Of a stretch of 29,183 nucleotides of DNA, positions 1-9,700 are shown piece by piece. The translations under genes were made by a program, and so were the position numbers. Source of the stretch: an uncultured Treponema sp. (GTDB lineage Bacteria > Spirochaetota > Spirochaetia > Treponematales > Treponemataceae); assembly GCA_937902445.1 (NCBI GenBank), contig CALELJ010000269.1:1-29183 (forward strand). The letters run 5' to 3'. A model generated the notes under the pieces. The model saw only the letters and a program-made list of their open reading frames with translations. It was not told the DNA's origin and searched no databases. Numbering within the stretch: the first letter of the stretch is position 1; each line of letters starts with the position of its first letter.

Positions 1-550
1 GGTCAGAAGATTCGTTCAAAGCTTTGAAAGCAGATCCTTTAATAATTGGTGTATCACCAGAGAATCCATATTCCTGGAGAGTATCTTTTACTTCTTCAAC
101 AACAAGTTCAAGAAGATCTGGATCATCAACCTGATCAACTTTGTTCAAGAATACGATGATCTTTGGTACACCTACCTGACGAGCGAGCAACAAGTGTTCA
201 CGTGTCTGTGGCATAACTGAGTCTGGAGCAGAAACTACGAGGATAGAACCATCCATCTGAGCAGCACCAGTAATCATGTTCTTAATGTAGTCAGCATGTC
301 CTGGACAGTCGATGTGAGCATAGTGTCTCTTGTCTGACTGATATTCAAGGTGACGAGAGTTGATTGTGATACCACGTGCCTTCTCTTCTGGAGCATTATC
401 AATTTCATCGTACTTGAGAACCTTGTCGCCGTACTTGTTACCACAATATGTTGTGATAGCAGCTGACAATGTAGTCTTACCATGGTCAACGTGACCGATA
501 GTACCAACGTTCATGTGAGGTTTTGTTCTGTTGAACTCTTCCTTAGCCAT
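1..550 (-). CDS. tuf: Elongation factor Tu, N-terminal part (cut by window start)
   Basis: GTPase that brings aminoacyl-tRNA to the ribosomal A site in the cytoplasm. The visible 183 codons cover most of the G domain: MAKEEFNRTKPHMNVGTIGH start, P-loop GHVDHGKT, switch I end RGITI, G3 DCPGH and G4 NKVD are all present and normal. The start at 550 is set by the SD AAGGAG a few bases upstream. The remaining part lies left of position 1. It has its own promoter (1021-1049) and a long leader, and is separated from rpsG by a terminator; fusA, which often sits between rpsG and tuf, is not here. Family assignment is certain; whether the genome has a second tuf copy cannot be seen. Confidence 0.97.
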   Translation of the reverse strand, partial: MAKEEFNRTKPHMNVGTIGHVDHGKTTLSAAITTYCGNKYGDKVLKYDEIDNAPEEKARGITINSRHLEYQSDKRHYAHIDCPGHADYIKNMITGAAQMDGSILVVSAPDSVMPQTREHLLLARQVGVPKIIVFLNKVDQVDDPDLLELVVEEVKDTLQEYGFSGDTPIIKGSAFKALNESSD

Positions 551-1013
551 GATTTTTCTCCTTGCCTTACAGTTTGAACTGCGGCATATAAAAAAATTAT
601 TTTATGTGTTGCACTTTAAGCCAGAAAACACCAAACCTGAAAGGCATCAGCATCTTCGCAACCACACTTTACCTATGTTAATGAGATGAACTAGATTGAC
701 TGGACAATTTATTTCACCTGTTTCATCTATTCGAAGCAGTTGTTCCGTATCACCTGTCATCTTCACGAACTGAAAACCGGTATGATATCAGTAACCTTCA
801 TTCACTGGCGTGAAATCCGTCAGAATCACCGAATCTCAGTTGTCTATATGGAAGAAAACTAACAGCTTTCTTCTCTGTATCCGGGTGTAGCAATCTGCTG
901 GCTTTATCAGCTAGCTTTACGATCTCTACCAGACAGTCAAAAACCGTCCGTCTGACTTCTCAAAGAACCCGTCGTGCAGTAAGCACAACTTACCCATTAA
1001 GGGCGGTATACAA
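551..1013 (-). other. Long untranslated leader of tuf
   Basis: About 460 bases lie between the predicted transcription start (near 1013) and the tuf ATG. I see no convincing gene and no tRNA in it on either strand. On the minus strand it carries a boxA-like element at 958-969 and several short complementary segments just downstream (for example CAGAC and GTCTG around 925-955). I do not recognise a known riboswitch. Function unknown; a structured, possibly antiterminated or autoregulatory leader is an inference. Confidence 0.5.
958..969 (-). promoter_or_regulatory. boxA-like antitermination element in tuf leader
   Basis: On the minus strand this reads GGTTCTTTGAGA, which fits 11 of 12 positions of the rRNA-leader boxA pattern YGYTCTTTRANA. 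It lies about 45 bases after the predicted tuf transcription start, a position comparable to boxA in rRNA operon leaders, where NusB/NusE bind. Only the sequence match is seen; function is inferred. Confidence 0.4.
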
Positions 1014-1020
1014 TGCCCAT

Positions 1021-1049
1021 TTTATACTATTTATTTGAAATATGTTCAA
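1021..1049 (-). promoter_or_regulatory. Sigma-70 type promoter of tuf
   Basis: Minus strand TTGAAC (1044-1049), 17-base spacer, TATAAA (1021-1026) followed by AT. Near-consensus boxes with optimal spacing, downstream of the rpsG terminator and pointing at tuf. Confidence 0.75.
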
Positions 1050-1120
1050 TAGGGAAAATGATTTTTTATAGGAATTTCTTGAATGTCATCAAACAGCCTT
1101 TTACGGCAATCAATCAACAA

Positions 1121-1152
1121 AAATAAAAAAAAAGACGCCCAAACCGGGCGCC
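1121..1152 (-). terminator. Intrinsic terminator after rpsG
   Basis: Minus-strand hairpin with a 7-bp GC-rich stem (1134-1152, GGCGCCC pairing with GGGCGTC, one G-T pair), 5-base loop, followed by nine T residues. It begins about 30 bases after the rpsG stop and ends the rpsL-rpsG unit. Confidence 0.9.
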
Positions 1153-1180
1153 TTTGTCAGTCTTGGGGAATCCCCTTTGA

Positions 1181-1651
1181 CTAGAAGCGGAAGTGTGCAA
1201 AAGCCTTGTTTGCTTCTGCCATCTTGTGTGTATCTTCCTTCTTCTTGTATGCAGAACCTGTGTTGTTGAAAGCATCGAAGATTTCAGCAGCAAGTGTTTC
1301 TGCCATACCATGACCGTTGCGTGCACGAGCTGCTGCGATCATCCATCTCATTCCGAGAGCTTCACGACGAGCTTCACGGATTTCGATAGGTACCTGGTAT
1401 GTTGCACCACCAACGCGGCGAGACTTAACCTCTACGCTTGGCTTTACATTATCAAGAGCCTTCAAGAATACTTCGAGAGGATCCTTGTCAGTCTTTGTCT
1501 TAAGCTTGTCGAGTGCATCATAGATAACGCGCTGGCAAACTGCTTTCTTTCCATCAAGCATCATGCGGCAAACAAACTTAGAGATTACCACACTGTTGTA
1601 TCTTTCATCCGGCATAACTGGACGATTAACTGATTTCTTATGTCTTCCCAT
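1181..1651 (-). CDS. rpsG: 30S ribosomal protein S7 (uS7)
   Basis: Primary 16S rRNA-binding protein that nucleates assembly of the 30S head. The 156-residue product has normal family length, with the MGRHKKSVNRP start, the RRVGGATYQVPIEI segment (about residues 77-90) and the conserved ending FAHFRF. SD GAGGAG stands 7 bases before the ATG. It follows rpsL by 20 bases and is the last gene of the two-gene unit, closed by the terminator at 1121-1152. In E. coli S7 represses its own operon; no equivalent mRNA site is evident here. Identification is secure. Confidence 0.97.
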   Translation of the reverse strand: MGRHKKSVNRPVMPDERYNSVVISKFVCRMMLDGKKAVCQRVIYDALDKLKTKTDKDPLEVFLKALDNVKPSVEVKSRRVGGATYQVPIEIREARREALGMRWMIAAARARNGHGMAETLAAEIFDAFNNTGSAYKKKEDTHKMAEANKAFAHFRF

Positions 1652-1671
1652 AGTTAAACTCCTCTTAAAAA

Positions 1672-2046
1672 TTATGCCTTAGGCTTTTTAGCACCGTACT
1701 TAGAACGAGCGCGCTTGCGTCCGTCTACACCGAGAGTATCTTTTGTACCACGGATGATGTGATAGCGTACACCAGGAAGGTCCTTAACACGTCCACCACG
1801 AACGAGAACAACTGAGTGTTCCTGAAGGTTGTGTCCAATACCTGGAATGTAAGCTGTTACTTCAATACCATTGCTCAAGCGAACACGAGCAATCTTACGA
1901 AGAGCCGAGTTTGGTTTCTTAGGTGTCATTGTCATAACGCGAGTGCAAACGCCACGCTTCTGTGGGCAAGACTGAAGGGCTGGAGCCTTAGTTCTTTTTG
2001 CAGATGACTGACGACCTTTACGAATTAACTGATTAATTGTAGGCAT
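1672..2046 (-). CDS. rpsL: 30S ribosomal protein S12 (uS12)
   Basis: Decoding-centre protein of the small subunit. 124 residues, start MPTINQLIRKGRQ, with the segments TPKKPNSALRK (41-51) and GGRVKDLPGVRYH (84-96). The two lysines whose change gives streptomycin resistance in other bacteria are wild type (K43 and K88), as is P91, so streptomycin sensitivity at this locus is expected (inference). First gene of the rpsL-rpsG unit, expressed from the strong promoter at 2108-2137. SD AGGAGA precedes the ATG. Confidence 0.97.
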   Translation of the reverse strand: MPTINQLIRKGRQSSAKRTKAPALQSCPQKRGVCTRVMTMTPKKPNSALRKIARVRLSNGIEVTAYIPGIGHNLQEHSVVLVRGGRVKDLPGVRYHIIRGTKDTLGVDGRKRARSKYGAKKPKA

Positions 2047-2107
2047 CGCCTATTCTCCTATTTTAATTGGGCAGCACTCCCAAAAATAAAACAAAACAAG
2101 TTAGAAA

Positions 2108-2137
2108 ATTATACTGAATTCCCCAAATACCGGTCAA
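2108..2137 (-). promoter_or_regulatory. Strong sigma-70 type promoter of rpsL-rpsG
   Basis: Minus strand TTGACC (2132-2137), 18-base spacer, perfect TATAAT (2108-2113). The DNA immediately upstream carries AATT tracts spaced about one helical turn apart (2141-2226). Confidence 0.88.
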
Positions 2138-2140
2138 GGG

Positions 2141-2226
2141 AATTTGCAGGAATTCAGTAACTATAAGTGACAAATTCCGTGGAATTTTCATGAATTCTTT
2201 TGAAATTCAAAAAATTCTACAAAATT
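2141..2226. repeat. Helically phased AATT tracts upstream of the rpsL promoter
   Basis: AATT begins at 2141, 2151, 2173, 2183, 2193, 2204, 2213 and 2223: steps of 10, 22, 10, 10, 11, 9 and 10 bases. Two further AATTs (2107 and 2117) lie in the promoter itself. Periodic short A/T tracts at ~10 bp are the classic pattern of intrinsically bent DNA. Only the spacing is observed; bending and activation are inferred. Confidence 0.65.
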
Positions 2227-2265
2227 CTCAGGCAGGCAAGACGGAACCAGATAGTTCCGCCTGCC
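2214..2265 (-). terminator. Hairpin after rpoC, probable terminator
   Basis: Minus strand: GGCAGG then CGGAAC pair with GTTCCG then CCTGCC (2231-2265), 12 bp in total with a 6-base loop and a 5-base bulge on the 3' arm, starting about 12 bases after the rpoC stop. The following bases are T-rich but not a pure T run (TGAGAATTTTG), so termination may be incomplete. Confidence 0.65.
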
Positions 2266-2276
2266 AAAAACCTGAA

Positions 2277-5200
2277 TTACTCGTCATCAGAAGCAGAGTC
2301 TGCCATTGGCTGTACAGCCTGCAAAGCCTCAGCTTCCTTCTGTTCAAGCATACGCTGTTCAAGGATTTCCTTCATCTTTGCATCAAGGTCTGTTGCAGAG
2401 TTGTCGGAAAGCTTTACGTTGCTATAGCGGCGGATACCACTACCAGCCGGAATTCTGTGACCGATGATAATGTTTTCCTTAAGGCCGTGGAGGTGATCCA
2501 CCTTTCCTTCAATAGCTGCGTTTGTAAGTACGCGTGTTGTTTCCTGGAATGAACATGCAGAGATGAATGAATCTGCTGCAAGAGCTGCCTTTGTAATACC
2601 CTGGAACATAGGGCGAGCAATGGCTGGCTGTCCACCTTCAGAAATGACGCGTTCATTTTCTTCACGGAATGAATACTTGTCTACCTGCTGTCCATATCTG
2701 AACTTTGTATCACCTACAGAAATGACTTCAACCTTCTTGAGCATCTGGCGGATGATTGTACCGATATGCTTGTCGTTGATGTCTACGTTCTGTGCACGGT
2801 AAACGCTCTGGATTTCATCCATAAGGAAGTTCTGGAGGTTGTCTTCACCAAGTACTGAAAGTACGTCATGTGCGTCGATTGAACCGTCACAAAGCTTTTC
2901 ACCTGCAACAACCTTATCGCCGTCACGAACGAGAAGACGCTTAACCATTGGAACAAGGTGGTTGAATTCCTTTCCGTATTCATCCTTTACGATAACTGTT
3001 CTCTTTCCCTTTACGATCTTACCGAAAGAAACTGTACCTGTGATCTGTGCGATTACAGCAGGATTCTTTGGCTTGCGTGCTTCAAAGAGTTCAGATACAC
3101 GTGGAAGACCGAGAGTAATATCGTTAGCCTTTGCTGCAGCCTTTGCCATCTTGGCGAGTGTAGTTCCGGCTTCAACCTTACCCTTGTCCTTGATGTCGTT
3201 GCTCAAGAGAGCTCCAACTGGCATATGGTAAGATGCATATTCATTTCCGTCTTCGTCAGTGATGCGGATACGTGGCTGCTTTACATCAAGGTGGAGATCA
3301 GAGATACGGCGTTCAACGTTGCCTGTCTGCTTATCTTCCTTAACCTCAAGTGTAATGCCGTCAATGATGTCTTCATAGTGGATATAACCTGATACTTCAG
3401 CAATGATTGGTTCTGAGTATGGGTCGAATTCACCTACTGCCTCACGTGCCTTTGCGACACATTCAGCGTTGACATATTTTGAGTAAACAATTGAACCGTT
3501 TGCGATTTCAACATCCTGGTCATTGCTTGTAAGGTAAATTGTCTTTCCCCTGATGATGATGCGTCCTGCGTCAGAGGCAAGAACTTCCTGTCCCTTATGC
3601 TTGTAGATTACATTGTCCTTGCGAACACGTGCTCCATCAGCAACTACAACCTCGTCACCTGAATCAACAGTGTAAGTATTGAAGAGCTTTGTTACCACCA
3701 TCTTACCACGACGAGTAAAGAGCCAGTCACCGTTCTTCTTTTCTACGTGTGTACCTTCAAGGCTCTGGATGAATACATCGTAGTTCATTGCGATGTGGTT
3801 GTCTCTCTGGCTTGATTCAGCGGCACCACCAGTATGGAATGTACGGAGAGTAAGCTGTGTACCTGGCTGACCGATTGACTGGGCGGCGATTGTACCAACA
3901 GCTTCACCGATTTCTACGATCTTGTTGCGTGCAAGGTCCTTACCGTAACACTTTACACAGATACCGTGCTTGCTTTCACAAGTAAGAACTGTGCGGAGTT
4001 TTACCTTTTCTACACCGGCATTGTCGATCTTTTCTGCAAGATGTTCATCGATGTACTGGTTTACGTCACAGAGGAGTTCACCTGTTACAGGGTCGATGAT
4101 TCTTTCGATTGGATAGTGTCCTGCAATGCGCTTTGCAAGAGGAACCTTTACTTCCTCACCTTCCTTGATTGCCGAGTAATAGATACCGTTGATTGTACCA
4201 CAGTCATCTTCATTGACAACTACATCCTGGGCAACATCGACGAGACGGCGTGTCATGTAACCTGCGTCGGCTGTCTTAAGGGCTGTATCGGAAAGACCCT
4301 TGCGGGCACCGTTTGATGAAATGAAGTATTCGATAACCGAAAGACCTTCCTTGAAGTTTGCCTTGATAGGAAGTTCAATGATTGCACCGTTAGGCTTCTG
4401 CATCAAACCACGCATAGCAGCAAGCTGTGAGATCTGCTTCTTGGAACCACGGGCACCGGAAATGGCCATCATGTAGATGGTATTGAATCCGTCTTTGTCC
4501 TTACCCATCTTGTCGTACATGAGGTTTGTAAGGTTGTCTGTAGTCTTTTCCCAGATAGCGATTGATCTGTTATAGCGTTCTTCTTCTGTGATGACACCGT
4601 CTTTGTTCTGCTTAACGATTCTTTCAACTTCAGCATTGGCTTCGTCAATCATCTGCTTCTTTTCAGCCGGAACAACGATATCGTCCATAGAAAGAGTTGC
4701 ACCATAGAAAGTTGCATTCTTATAACCAGTTGCCTTGATTGCATCGAGCATCTGGATTGTAAGCCATGCACGGTCTACGGAATAGAGAGCCGGGATAAGT
4801 TTCCTTATCTTGCTTTCCTCCAGTGGAGTTTCTCTATTGAAGATTCTGTTGATTTCTTCAATTGCATCGTCATCATTCATTACCTTTTCGAGAGTTTCCG
4901 GATCCATTGTTGTGGCTCCGAATTTTTCTTCGATAAGGGCCTTGATGCGCTTGTCAGAAGTCTGTTCGTTGTGGTAAACGCTTTCGATCATCTTCTTGAG
5001 GGCCTTGTCTCCCATCTGCTCGTTGTAGAAGTCAACTTCTTCCGGCATTGATTCGTTGAATGCCATGCGGCCTGCAGATGTAAGGATGTATCTGTCCTCA
5101 GGATTGCTGTCCTTGTTTACACACTTGCCAAGAATGTTCTTGTGGATCTTGATTTCTGCCTGCCAGTCAATTGAACCTGAAGAAGCGGCGAGACGAACTT

Positions 5201-6764
5201 CGTCTGCAGAAGAGAAGAACTTTCCAGTTCCCTTTGCTTCCGGCTTGATTGATGTCATGTAATAGATACCAAGAACCATGTCCTGTGATGGAGCCACGAT
5301 TGTGTTTCCGTTTGCAGGGTCAAGAAGGTTTCTTGCTGAAAGCATCAATGTCCAGCATTCCATCTGTGCAGCCTGTGTAAGTGGAACGTGGATGGCCATC
5401 TGGTCACCGTCGAAGTCGGCATTGAAAGCCTTACATGCGAGAGGGTGAAGCTTAAGTGCCTTTCCAGGAACAAGAACAGGTTCAAATGCCTGGATACCAA
5501 GACGGTGAAGTGTCGGAGCACGGTTAAGCATAACCGGATGTTCGCGGACTACTTCATCAAGGATATTGAATACGGCTTCATCTTCGCTTTCTACGAGAGA
5601 CCTTGCCTTCTTGATGTTGAATACGATTCCGTTATCAACAAGCTTCTTCATGATGAATGGCTTGAAAAGTTCAAGAGCCATCTTTTCAGGAAGACCACAC
5701 TGCCAGAGCTTGAGTTCCGGACCAACAACGATTACGGAACGTCCAGAGTAGTCTACGCGCTTACCGAGAAGGTTCTGGCGGAAACGACCCTGCTTACCCT
5801 TGAGCATGTCTGAGATTGACTTGAGAGGGCGGTTTGCAGCTCCCTTGAGAACACGCTGCTTGCGCTTTGAGTTGTCAAAGAGTGAGTCAACTGCTTCCTG
5901 AAGCATGCGCTTTTCGTTACGGATGATGATATCCGGAGCTGAAAGTCCCTGAAGCTTCTTGAGGCGGTTGTTTCTATTGATTACACGACGATAAAGATCA
6001 TTAAGGTCAGATGTTGCAAAACGTCCACCGTCAAGCTGAACCATTGGACGAAGATCAGGCGGAATTACAGGAATTACGTCAAGGATCATCCACGATGGCT
6101 TGTTGTCAGAGCTGCGGAAATTTTCAACAATTTCAATTCTCTTAAGAAGGCGCTTGTCTGACTTTGGTCCCTTTTCAATCATCTTTGCACGGAGTTCTGC
6201 TGAGAGAGCATCCAGGTCGATTGTTTCAAGGAGAGTCTTGATGGCTTCAGCACCCATACCGGCTGTGAAAGATCCACCATAGCGTTCTTCTGCTGCCTGA
6301 TATTCATCTTCTGTAAGAAGATCATTCTTTTTAAGGTCAGTGTCGCCCGGTTCAATAACGATGTATTTTTCGTAGTACAAAATTGAACGGAGGTGAGCTA
6401 CAGGGAGATCAAGAAGAAGACCCATGCGGCTTGGAACTGAGTGATAGTACCAGATGTGGCTAACTGGAGCTGCAAGGTCGATGTGGCCTGTGCGTTCGCG
6501 GCGAACCTTGAAATGAGTAACTTCAACACCACAGCGGTCACAGACAACACCCTTATAGCGGATGCTCTTGAATTTACCACAGTAACATTCCCATTCCTTT
6601 GTAGTACCGAAGATCTTTTCACAGAAGAGACCTTCCCTCTCCGGACGGAGAGTACGGTAATTGATTGTCTCAGGCTTCTTTACTTCGCCATAAGACCATG
6701 AACGGATATTTTCCGGTGAGGCAAGTTTGATTTTAAGACTTGAGAAATCCTGAATATCACGCAT
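2277..6764 (-). CDS. rpoC: DNA-directed RNA polymerase subunit beta'
   Basis: Catalytic largest subunit of RNA polymerase. 1495 residues, longer than the 1407 of E. coli. In order: N-terminal zinc-binding cysteines C60, C62, C75, C78 (clamp); the active-site Mg motif NADFDGDQ with D450, D452, D454; the trigger-loop/bridge-helix region (GSRGSKKQ-like segment GARGSKKQISQLAAMRGLM); and the second zinc site made of the Cys in DDCGT plus CESKHGICVKC. The ATG overlaps the rpoB stop by 8 bases (ATGCGTGA), so the two subunits are translationally coupled. Last gene of the rplK-to-rpoC unit. All catalytic motifs are intact. Confidence 0.98.
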   Translation of the reverse strand: MRDIQDFSSLKIKLASPENIRSWSYGEVKKPETINYRTLRPEREGLFCEKIFGTTKEWECYCGKFKSIRYKGVVCDRCGVEVTHFKVRRERTGHIDLAAPVSHIWYYHSVPSRMGLLLDLPVAHLRSILYYEKYIVIEPGDTDLKKNDLLTEDEYQAAEERYGGSFTAGMGAEAIKTLLETIDLDALSAELRAKMIEKGPKSDKRLLKRIEIVENFRSSDNKPSWMILDVIPVIPPDLRPMVQLDGGRFATSDLNDLYRRVINRNNRLKKLQGLSAPDIIIRNEKRMLQEAVDSLFDNSKRKQRVLKGAANRPLKSISDMLKGKQGRFRQNLLGKRVDYSGRSVIVVGPELKLWQCGLPEKMALELFKPFIMKKLVDNGIVFNIKKARSLVESEDEAVFNILDEVVREHPVMLNRAPTLHRLGIQAFEPVLVPGKALKLHPLACKAFNADFDGDQMAIHVPLTQAAQMECWTLMLSARNLLDPANGNTIVAPSQDMVLGIYYMTSIKPEAKGTGKFFSSADEVRLAASSGSIDWQAEIKIHKNILGKCVNKDSNPEDRYILTSAGRMAFNESMPEEVDFYNEQMGDKALKKMIESVYHNEQTSDKRIKALIEEKFGATTMDPETLEKVMNDDDAIEEINRIFNRETPLEESKIRKLIPALYSVDRAWLTIQMLDAIKATGYKNATFYGATLSMDDIVVPAEKKQMIDEANAEVERIVKQNKDGVITEEERYNRSIAIWEKTTDNLTNLMYDKMGKDKDGFNTIYMMAISGARGSKKQISQLAAMRGLMQKPNGAIIELPIKANFKEGLSVIEYFISSNGARKGLSDTALKTADAGYMTRRLVDVAQDVVVNEDDCGTINGIYYSAIKEGEEVKVPLAKRIAGHYPIERIIDPVTGELLCDVNQYIDEHLAEKIDNAGVEKVKLRTVLTCESKHGICVKCYGKDLARNKIVEIGEAVGTIAAQSIGQPGTQLTLRTFHTGGAAESSQRDNHIAMNYDVFIQSLEGTHVEKKNGDWLFTRRGKMVVTKLFNTYTVDSGDEVVVADGARVRKDNVIYKHKGQEVLASDAGRIIIRGKTIYLTSNDQDVEIANGSIVYSKYVNAECVAKAREAVGEFDPYSEPIIAEVSGYIHYEDIIDGITLEVKEDKQTGNVERRISDLHLDVKQPRIRITDEDGNEYASYHMPVGALLSNDIKDKGKVEAGTTLAKMAKAAAKANDITLGLPRVSELFEARKPKNPAVIAQITGTVSFGKIVKGKRTVIVKDEYGKEFNHLVPMVKRLLVRDGDKVVAGEKLCDGSIDAHDVLSVLGEDNLQNFLMDEIQSVYRAQNVDINDKHIGTIIRQMLKKVEVISVGDTKFRYGQQVDKYSFREENERVISEGGQPAIARPMFQGITKAALAADSFISACSFQETTRVLTNAAIEGKVDHLHGLKENIIIGHRIPAGSGIRRYSNVKLSDNSATDLDAKMKEILEQRMLEQKEAEALQAVQPMADSASDDE

Positions 6765-9700
6765 TTTCGTTACCCTCCTTATCGAATCCTGAACCTACCT
6801 TGTCGATAAGTTCCTGGTCACGTTCCGTAAGAGCAATCTGCTTGCCCTTGTCATCATAAATTGTGAAATCCAAAGCAAGACCGCGGAGTTCCTGAACCAT
6901 AACGTTGAATGATTCCGGTACACCGATTGGTGCTGCAGGTTCACCCTTGACGATTGATTCATAAACCTTTGAACGGCCGTTCATGTCATCGGATTTGATT
7001 GTCATCATTTCCTGAAGTGTGTTTGATGCACCGTAAGCTTCGAGAGCCCAAACTTCCATTTCTCCAAGACGCTGACCACCGAACTGAGCCTTACCACCAA
7101 GTGGCTGCTGAGTAACGAGTGAGTAAGGTCCTGTTGAACGTGCATGCATCTTATCATCAACAAGGTGATGGAGCTTCATGAAGTATGTACATCCAACGAA
7201 AATTGGATTGAGGAATGGTTCACCTGTGAAACCGTCATGGACGATCTGCTTACAGTCTGGAGAAAGACCTGCTTCAACAAGTTTTTCTGCAATCTGTTCC
7301 TGGCTTGGTGTCTGGAATGCAGGAGAAGAATACCATTCATCAAGGAAGTGTCCTGCGATACCAAGTTCGTTTTCCATAACCTGACCGATGTTCATACGAG
7401 ATGGAACACCAAGTGGGTTAAGACAGATGTCAAGTGGAGTTCCGTCTTCAAGGTATGGCATGTCTTCTACAGGGAGAATGCGTGCTACAACACCCTTGTT
7501 TCCGTGGCGTCCGGCCATCTTGTCACCGACAACAAGCTTACGCTTTTCAGCGATGATAACCTTTACCTTTTCGTCTACACCTGGCTGGAGTTCATCGCCT
7601 TCAGATCTCTTGAGGCGCTGGATGTTGATTACAACACCCTGTGAACCATGTGGAAGCTTGAGTGAAGAATCACGTACTTCCTTAGCCTTTTCACCGAAGA
7701 TTGAGTTAAGGAGCTTGAATTCTGGAGTTGTTTCAGTTTCGCTCTTTGGAGTTACCTTACCGACAAGGATGTCTCCGGAACGAACCTTTGCACCGATGCG
7801 TACGATACCTTCGGCATCAAGATTGTCAAGAATCTTTTCCGATGTGTTAGGAATGTCGCGTGTGATGCGCTCTGGTCCAAGCTTTGTCTCACGGATTTCA
7901 ACTTCAAATTCGTGGATATGCATTGAAGTATACATATCTTCCTTTACAACGCGCTGAGAAATGAGAACAGCGTCTTCGTAGTTGTAACCGTTCCAAGGTA
8001 CGAAACCAACGAGGAGGTTGCGTCCGAGGGCAAGTTCTCCGTTGAATGTAGCAGGTCCGTCAGCAAGAACTGTTCCTGCCTCAACCTTTTCACCAACCTG
8101 AACTACAGGGCGCTGGTGGTTACATGTATCCGAGTTGTTCTTCTGGTACTTGAGGAGTGGATATTCATCAATCTGTCCTCTTACACCTTCCGGCTTGACC
8201 TTAACGAGGTCTGATTCTACCCATACAACTTCACCTGCGCGGCGAGCCTTCACGAGAACACCTGAGTCGTAGGCTGTCTTGCGTTCCATGCCGGTACCAA
8301 CGTGTGGTGGTTCCGGGAAAAGAAGTGGAACTGCCTGACGCTGCATGTTACAACCCATGAGGGCACGGTTGGCGTCATCATGTTCAAGGAATGGAACAAG
8401 GGATGCAGATACAGAAATAACCTGGCGTGGAGAAACGTCCATGTACTGGATGTCCTTTGGCGAGCGGCTTGAATAGTCACCGTGGTGGCGGCAAGAAACA
8501 AGATCAGTTGGGAATGAACCGTCTTTCTTCATTCCTTCCGTTACCTGACCGATGTAGTACTTGTCTTCATCATCCGGATCAAGATACTTGACGTCGTTTG
8601 TTGCCTTTCCGTTTTCAACCTTGCGGTATGGTTCCTCGAGGAATCCGTAGTCATTGACCTTTGTAAAGATTGCGAGAGAAACGATCAAACCGATGTTTGG
8701 TCCTTCAGGAGTTTCGATAGGGCACATGCGTCCATAGTGTGTGTAGTGAACGTCACGAACTTCGAAACCTGCACGGTCACGGGAAAGACCACCTGGACCG
8801 AGAGCCGACATACGGCGCTTGTGTGTAAGTTCAGCAAGCGGATTACACTGATCCATGAACTGAGAAAGCTGGCTTGATCCGTAGAATTCGCGGATTGCCG
8901 ACTGCAAAGGCTTGATTGAGATAAGGTCAGCAGGCTTGAGAGTCTCTGTTTCCTTGAGGTTCATGCGTTCCTTTGCGATGCGTTCCATGCGTGCAAATGC
9001 TGTCTTGAACTGTGTTGTAAGAAGTTCTCCTACGGAACGAACACGACGGCGGCCAAGATGGTCGATATCGTCTGTGCTTTCCGCACGGATGTAAACCTCA
9101 ATGAGGTGCTTCATTGTCTTGATTATGTCGTCCTTTGTAAGAGTAAGGTCTTCAACAGGATTTTCATATTCAAACTTCTTGTTGAGCTTGTAGCGTCCTA
9201 CGCGACCGAGGTCATAGCGGCGGATGCTGAAGAACATTGTTGTAAGGTCGCGTTCAGCAGCCTCGATGGTGATTGGCTCACCTGGCATGAGAACCTGATA
9301 AACCTTTGAAAGACATTCTTCCTTTGTTGGCTCGTCAGGATTTGCCGAACCATCCTTTGAGAATGTGATTTCTTCCTTCTCGAAACAGTTGACGATCATT
9401 TCGCTGTCGAGGGAAAGGTTCTTTTCGTCCTTGTTGTTTACGTTCTTCTTTGTATTGAGTTTAATTACGCAGATTTCCTTGATGCTGTGTGCGACAAGGT
9501 CATCGAGATCATGCGGATGAAGCTTGTCACCTGCACGGAAGAGTTTCTTTTCTTCTCCTGTCTCGTCATCCTTGATCAAAACAGGCTTTGCAAGAATCTT
9601 GCCTGCAAGTTCCTCACGCTTTTCAGCATCTGAAGGAATCTTTACATCTTCTGTGAGATAGAAGCAGTTGATGATTTCTTCACGAGTTGAATAGCCAAGT

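Noticed and set aside
551..1013. tRNA genes or a small protein in the tuf leader
   Set aside because: No cloverleaf and no frame with SD and family-like sequence found on either strand.
7144..7644. 166-residue open frame on the plus strand inside rpoB
   Set aside because: Antisense shadow of a biased coding sequence; no SD and no recognisable protein.
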